Origin: Caulobacteraceae bacterium UBA6225
GTDB taxonomy: Bacteria > Pseudomonadota > Alphaproteobacteria > Caulobacterales > Caulobacteraceae
Length of the DNA: 8,060 bases
Reading direction: 5' to 3'
NCBI GenBank assembly: GCA_002441055.1
Contig: DJWR01000084.1
Location: forward strand, 1-8,060
In this document: positions 6,935 through 8,060 of the stretch, in pieces
How positions within the stretch are numbered: the first letter of the stretch is position 1
Layout: the number at the start of each line of letters is the position of its first letter
Position numbers and translations under genes: made by a program
The notes under the pieces: model-generated
Database searches by the model: none
What the model was told of the DNA's origin: nothing
Seen by the model: only the letters and a program-made list of their open reading frames with translations

Positions 6935-7022
6935 AGGAAGGCTCCACATGACGGTTCCCCGGACGGCTTTGCGCGGCGCTCGCCTCGGCCTACGAGGCGG
7001 GCGCCGTGGCGGCCGGCCATGA
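6935..7022 (+). pseudogene. Broken 5' end of the NAD(P)H:quinone oxidoreductase gene
   Basis: A strong ribosome site AGGAAGG (6935-6941) stands six bases before ATG 6948, but this frame gives only 24 codons (Met-Thr-Val, then an arginine- and glycine-rich tail) and stops at 7020-7022. In the +1 frame the DNA right after codon 3 reads PGRLCAALASAYEAGA, which fits the family's N-terminal part after its usual HPDP. The first beta strand and the HP motif that should lie between are missing. A deletion of roughly 23-26 bases with frame change explains this. A sequencing or assembly error is the alternative. Confidence 0.55.
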
Positions 7023-7497
7023 GGTGAGGCGGATCGAGGTCGGTCATCTCGACCTGGCCCCCATCACCTCAAAGGCGGACTTCATGGCCACACCCTCCCC
7101 AGAGGTGGCCGACATCCAGTCCGCCGTCCGCGAGGCCGATCATCTGCTGCTGATCTATCCTCTGTGGCTTGGGGCGCCGCCGTCCATGCTCAAAGCCTTT
7201 CTGGAGCAGGTGTTCCGCTATGGGCTGGCCCTGGCGGCGCCGGGGACGGCGAAGGGCGTGAAGGGCCTGCTGGGTGGGCGCTCGGCCCGTGTTGTGGTGA
7301 CCATGGGGATGCCCGGCTTCATCTTTCGGCTGGTCTTCTTCGGGCACGGCCTGAAGTGCGTCAGCCGGGGGATGCTCTGGGTGTCCGGCTATAGCCCGGT
7401 GCGGGAGATGGCCCTGGGGCCTGCGGAATCGCCCAATCCTGCTCAGCGCCTGCGATGGCTGGCCCAGATGCGCCGCCTGGGCGCGCGGGCGGCCTGA
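7006..7497 (+). CDS. NAD(P)H:quinone oxidoreductase, flavodoxin-2 fold (5' truncated)
   Basis: The readable frame gives 163 residues from GTG 7006 and resembles flavodoxin-fold NAD(P)H dehydrogenases (quinone), which bind a flavin and carry out two-electron reduction of quinones. Seen motifs are AGHEVRRIEV (residues 3-12), ADHLLLIYPLWLGAPPSMLK (44-63, the core strand and flavin loop), FLEQVFRYG, VVVTMGMPGF and FFGHGLKCVSRGMLWVSGYSPVRE. Members are usually about 190-200 residues; here the first strand and its flavin phosphate loop are lacking. The frame is open back to 6952 with no other start. GAGG at 6994-6997 might allow initiation at the GTG. It lies beside an FNR box and converges on the receiver gene with only three bases between. 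It is either a recent pseudogene or makes a shortened protein of doubtful activity. Confidence 0.7.
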   Translation: MAAGHEVRRIEVGHLDLAPITSKADFMATPSPEVADIQSAVREADHLLLIYPLWLGAPPSMLKAFLEQVFRYGLALAAPGTAKGVKGLLGGRSARVVVTMGMPGFIFRLVFFGHGLKCVSRGMLWVSGYSPVREMALGPAESPNPAQRLRWLAQMRRLGARAA

Positions 7498-7500
7498 GTC

Positions 7501-7890
7501 TCAGCTCGGCAGCATTCTGTGGATGTGGCCCAAGAGATGATCCCCCAGCAACGGCTTCTCAACGACCTGCGCCTGCAGCCGGGCGGCCCGGGCGCGCACG
7601 CCGGGGGTGGGGTTGCTGGTGATCAGTACGGCGGGCAGTTGCACGCCGCGCTGCCTTAGAGCTTGCAGGGCGTCGAGCCCGGACATGCCGCCGAGTCGGT
7701 AGTCCAGGATCAGACAGGCTTCGCTCGGGGGCAGGTCGAGGGCCATCAGTTCCTCGCCCGTGGCGCAGGCCTCCACCCGATAACCCTCGATCTCCAGGGA
7801 GAAGGTCAGGGCCATGCGCAGGGCCGCGTCGTCGTCCAACAGGACAACGGTCGGCGCGGGGCGAATGAGGGTCGTGGTCTCGGCGAGCAT
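7501..7890 (-). CDS. Single-domain response regulator, FixJ-type receiver
   Basis: A 129-residue protein made of one receiver domain and nothing else. The acidic pocket is D19-D21 (VVLLDDDAALR), the phosphate acceptor D63 (LILDYRLGGMSG), the switch threonine T91 (LITSN) and the conserved lysine K112 (EKPL). The sequence style is that of the FixJ/NarL receivers, but the output domain is absent and the reading frame ends cleanly, so this is not a broken FixJ. Such proteins act as phosphate sinks, phosphotransfer steps or kinase inhibitors; FixT of Caulobacter, which inhibits FixL, is the obvious comparison. The cysteines are only C42 and C59, fewer than I would expect for a FixT-like Fe-S sensor. 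No cognate kinase is in the window. No Shine-Dalgarno sequence is seen, and no other start codon precedes the domain. A weak FNR-like box lies upstream. Confidence 0.9.
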   Translation of the reverse strand: MLAETTTLIRPAPTVVLLDDDAALRMALTFSLEIEGYRVEACATGEELMALDLPPSEACLILDYRLGGMSGLDALQALRQRGVQLPAVLITSNPTPGVRARAARLQAQVVEKPLLGDHLLGHIHRMLPS

Positions 7891-7947
7891 GGGCCACTGG
7901 GTCGTGAGGCTGGAACCTCAAGATTACGAACGGGGGACGCCCCGTCC

Positions 7948-7961
7948 TTGATCCAGCGCAA
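7948..7961 (-). promoter_or_regulatory. Probable FNR/FixK box upstream of the receiver gene
   Basis: On the minus strand the site reads TTGCG-CTGG-ATCAA. One half matches ATCAA fully; the other keeps TTG. Its centre is 64.5 nt before the ATG, so class II spacing would put the start near 7913 and leave a leader of about 23 nt. The -10 region there is poor (AATCTT, three of six). A GC dyad (CGGGG 7931-7935, CCCCG 7940-7944) lies between the box and the -10. Confidence 0.45.
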
Positions 7962-8006
7962 AGGCCGCCCGACCGCGAAGCCGGATGACGGCCGTTCACC
8001 CAGGCC

Positions 8007-8058
8007 TAGAGCATTTTCCGATAAGTGTGACGCGGTTATCGGATCGAAAAATGCTCTA
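8007..8058. repeat. 52-bp extragenic palindromic repeat
   Basis: The ends TAGAGCATTTT (8007-8017) and AAAATGCTCTA (8048-8058) are a perfect inverted repeat. Inside them CCGATAA (8018-8024) matches TTATCGG (8036-8042), offset by a few unpaired bases in the right arm. Palindromes beginning AGAGCATTTT are, to my knowledge, a frequent intergenic element in alphaproteobacteria. It lies upstream of the receiver gene, at the edge of the window, so what follows cannot be judged. Confidence 0.7.
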
Positions 8059-8060
8059 AC

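Noticed and set aside
1..8060. CRISPR array, transposase or phage remnants
   Set aside because: No spaced direct repeats and no motif of transposase, integrase or phage protein were seen in any frame.

Overview
The window is GC-rich, about 65% by eye. Gene content and motif style point to an alphaproteobacterium, most likely of the Caulobacterales (Caulobacter/Phenylobacterium type). The reasons are the many-TonB-receptor style of envelope gene, a FixK-like regulator with FNR/FixK boxes, a FixJ-like lone receiver, and a palindromic repeat of a kind I associate with alphaproteobacterial intergenic regions. The organism assignment is inference. There are no RNA genes of standard type, no CRISPR array and no transposase.

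Left half, plus strand (171-4439): a three-gene transport unit. A TonB-dependent outer-membrane receptor with an intact signal peptide, TonB box, plug and barrel is followed 55 nt later by a 12-helix MFS inner-membrane carrier. The carrier overlaps by 4 nt (ATGA) a small HpaC-like NAD(P)H:flavin reductase. The layout suggests one substrate carried across both membranes and then acted on in the cytoplasm by reduced flavin. Ferric-chelate reduction or supply of a flavin monooxygenase would both fit; the ligand is not readable from the sequence.

Right half (4468-8060): a low-oxygen regulation module. It holds, on the minus strand, hemN (oxygen-independent coproporphyrinogen III dehydrogenase), a Crp/Fnr regulator of FixK type (no N-terminal Fe-S cysteines, but the E..SR recognition helix of FNR) and a single-domain FixJ-like receiver. 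On the plus strand is a flavodoxin-fold NAD(P)H:quinone oxidoreductase whose 5' end looks broken by a small deletion and frameshift. Each of the three intergenic promoter regions carries an FNR/FixK-type box. Those of hemN (5882-5895) and of the regulator (6884-6897) are placed as expected for class II activation of the downstream gene; a third, weaker one (7948-7961) precedes the receiver gene. So the window seems to contain a regulator with its own local regulon.

The most unusual non-coding stretch is 5918-6099, between the regulator and hemN. It has a series of stable inverted repeats on the regulator's transcript strand, ending in a GC palindrome followed by seven T, either a very structured 3' UTR or a small RNA with its terminator. 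A 52-bp palindromic repeat closes the window.
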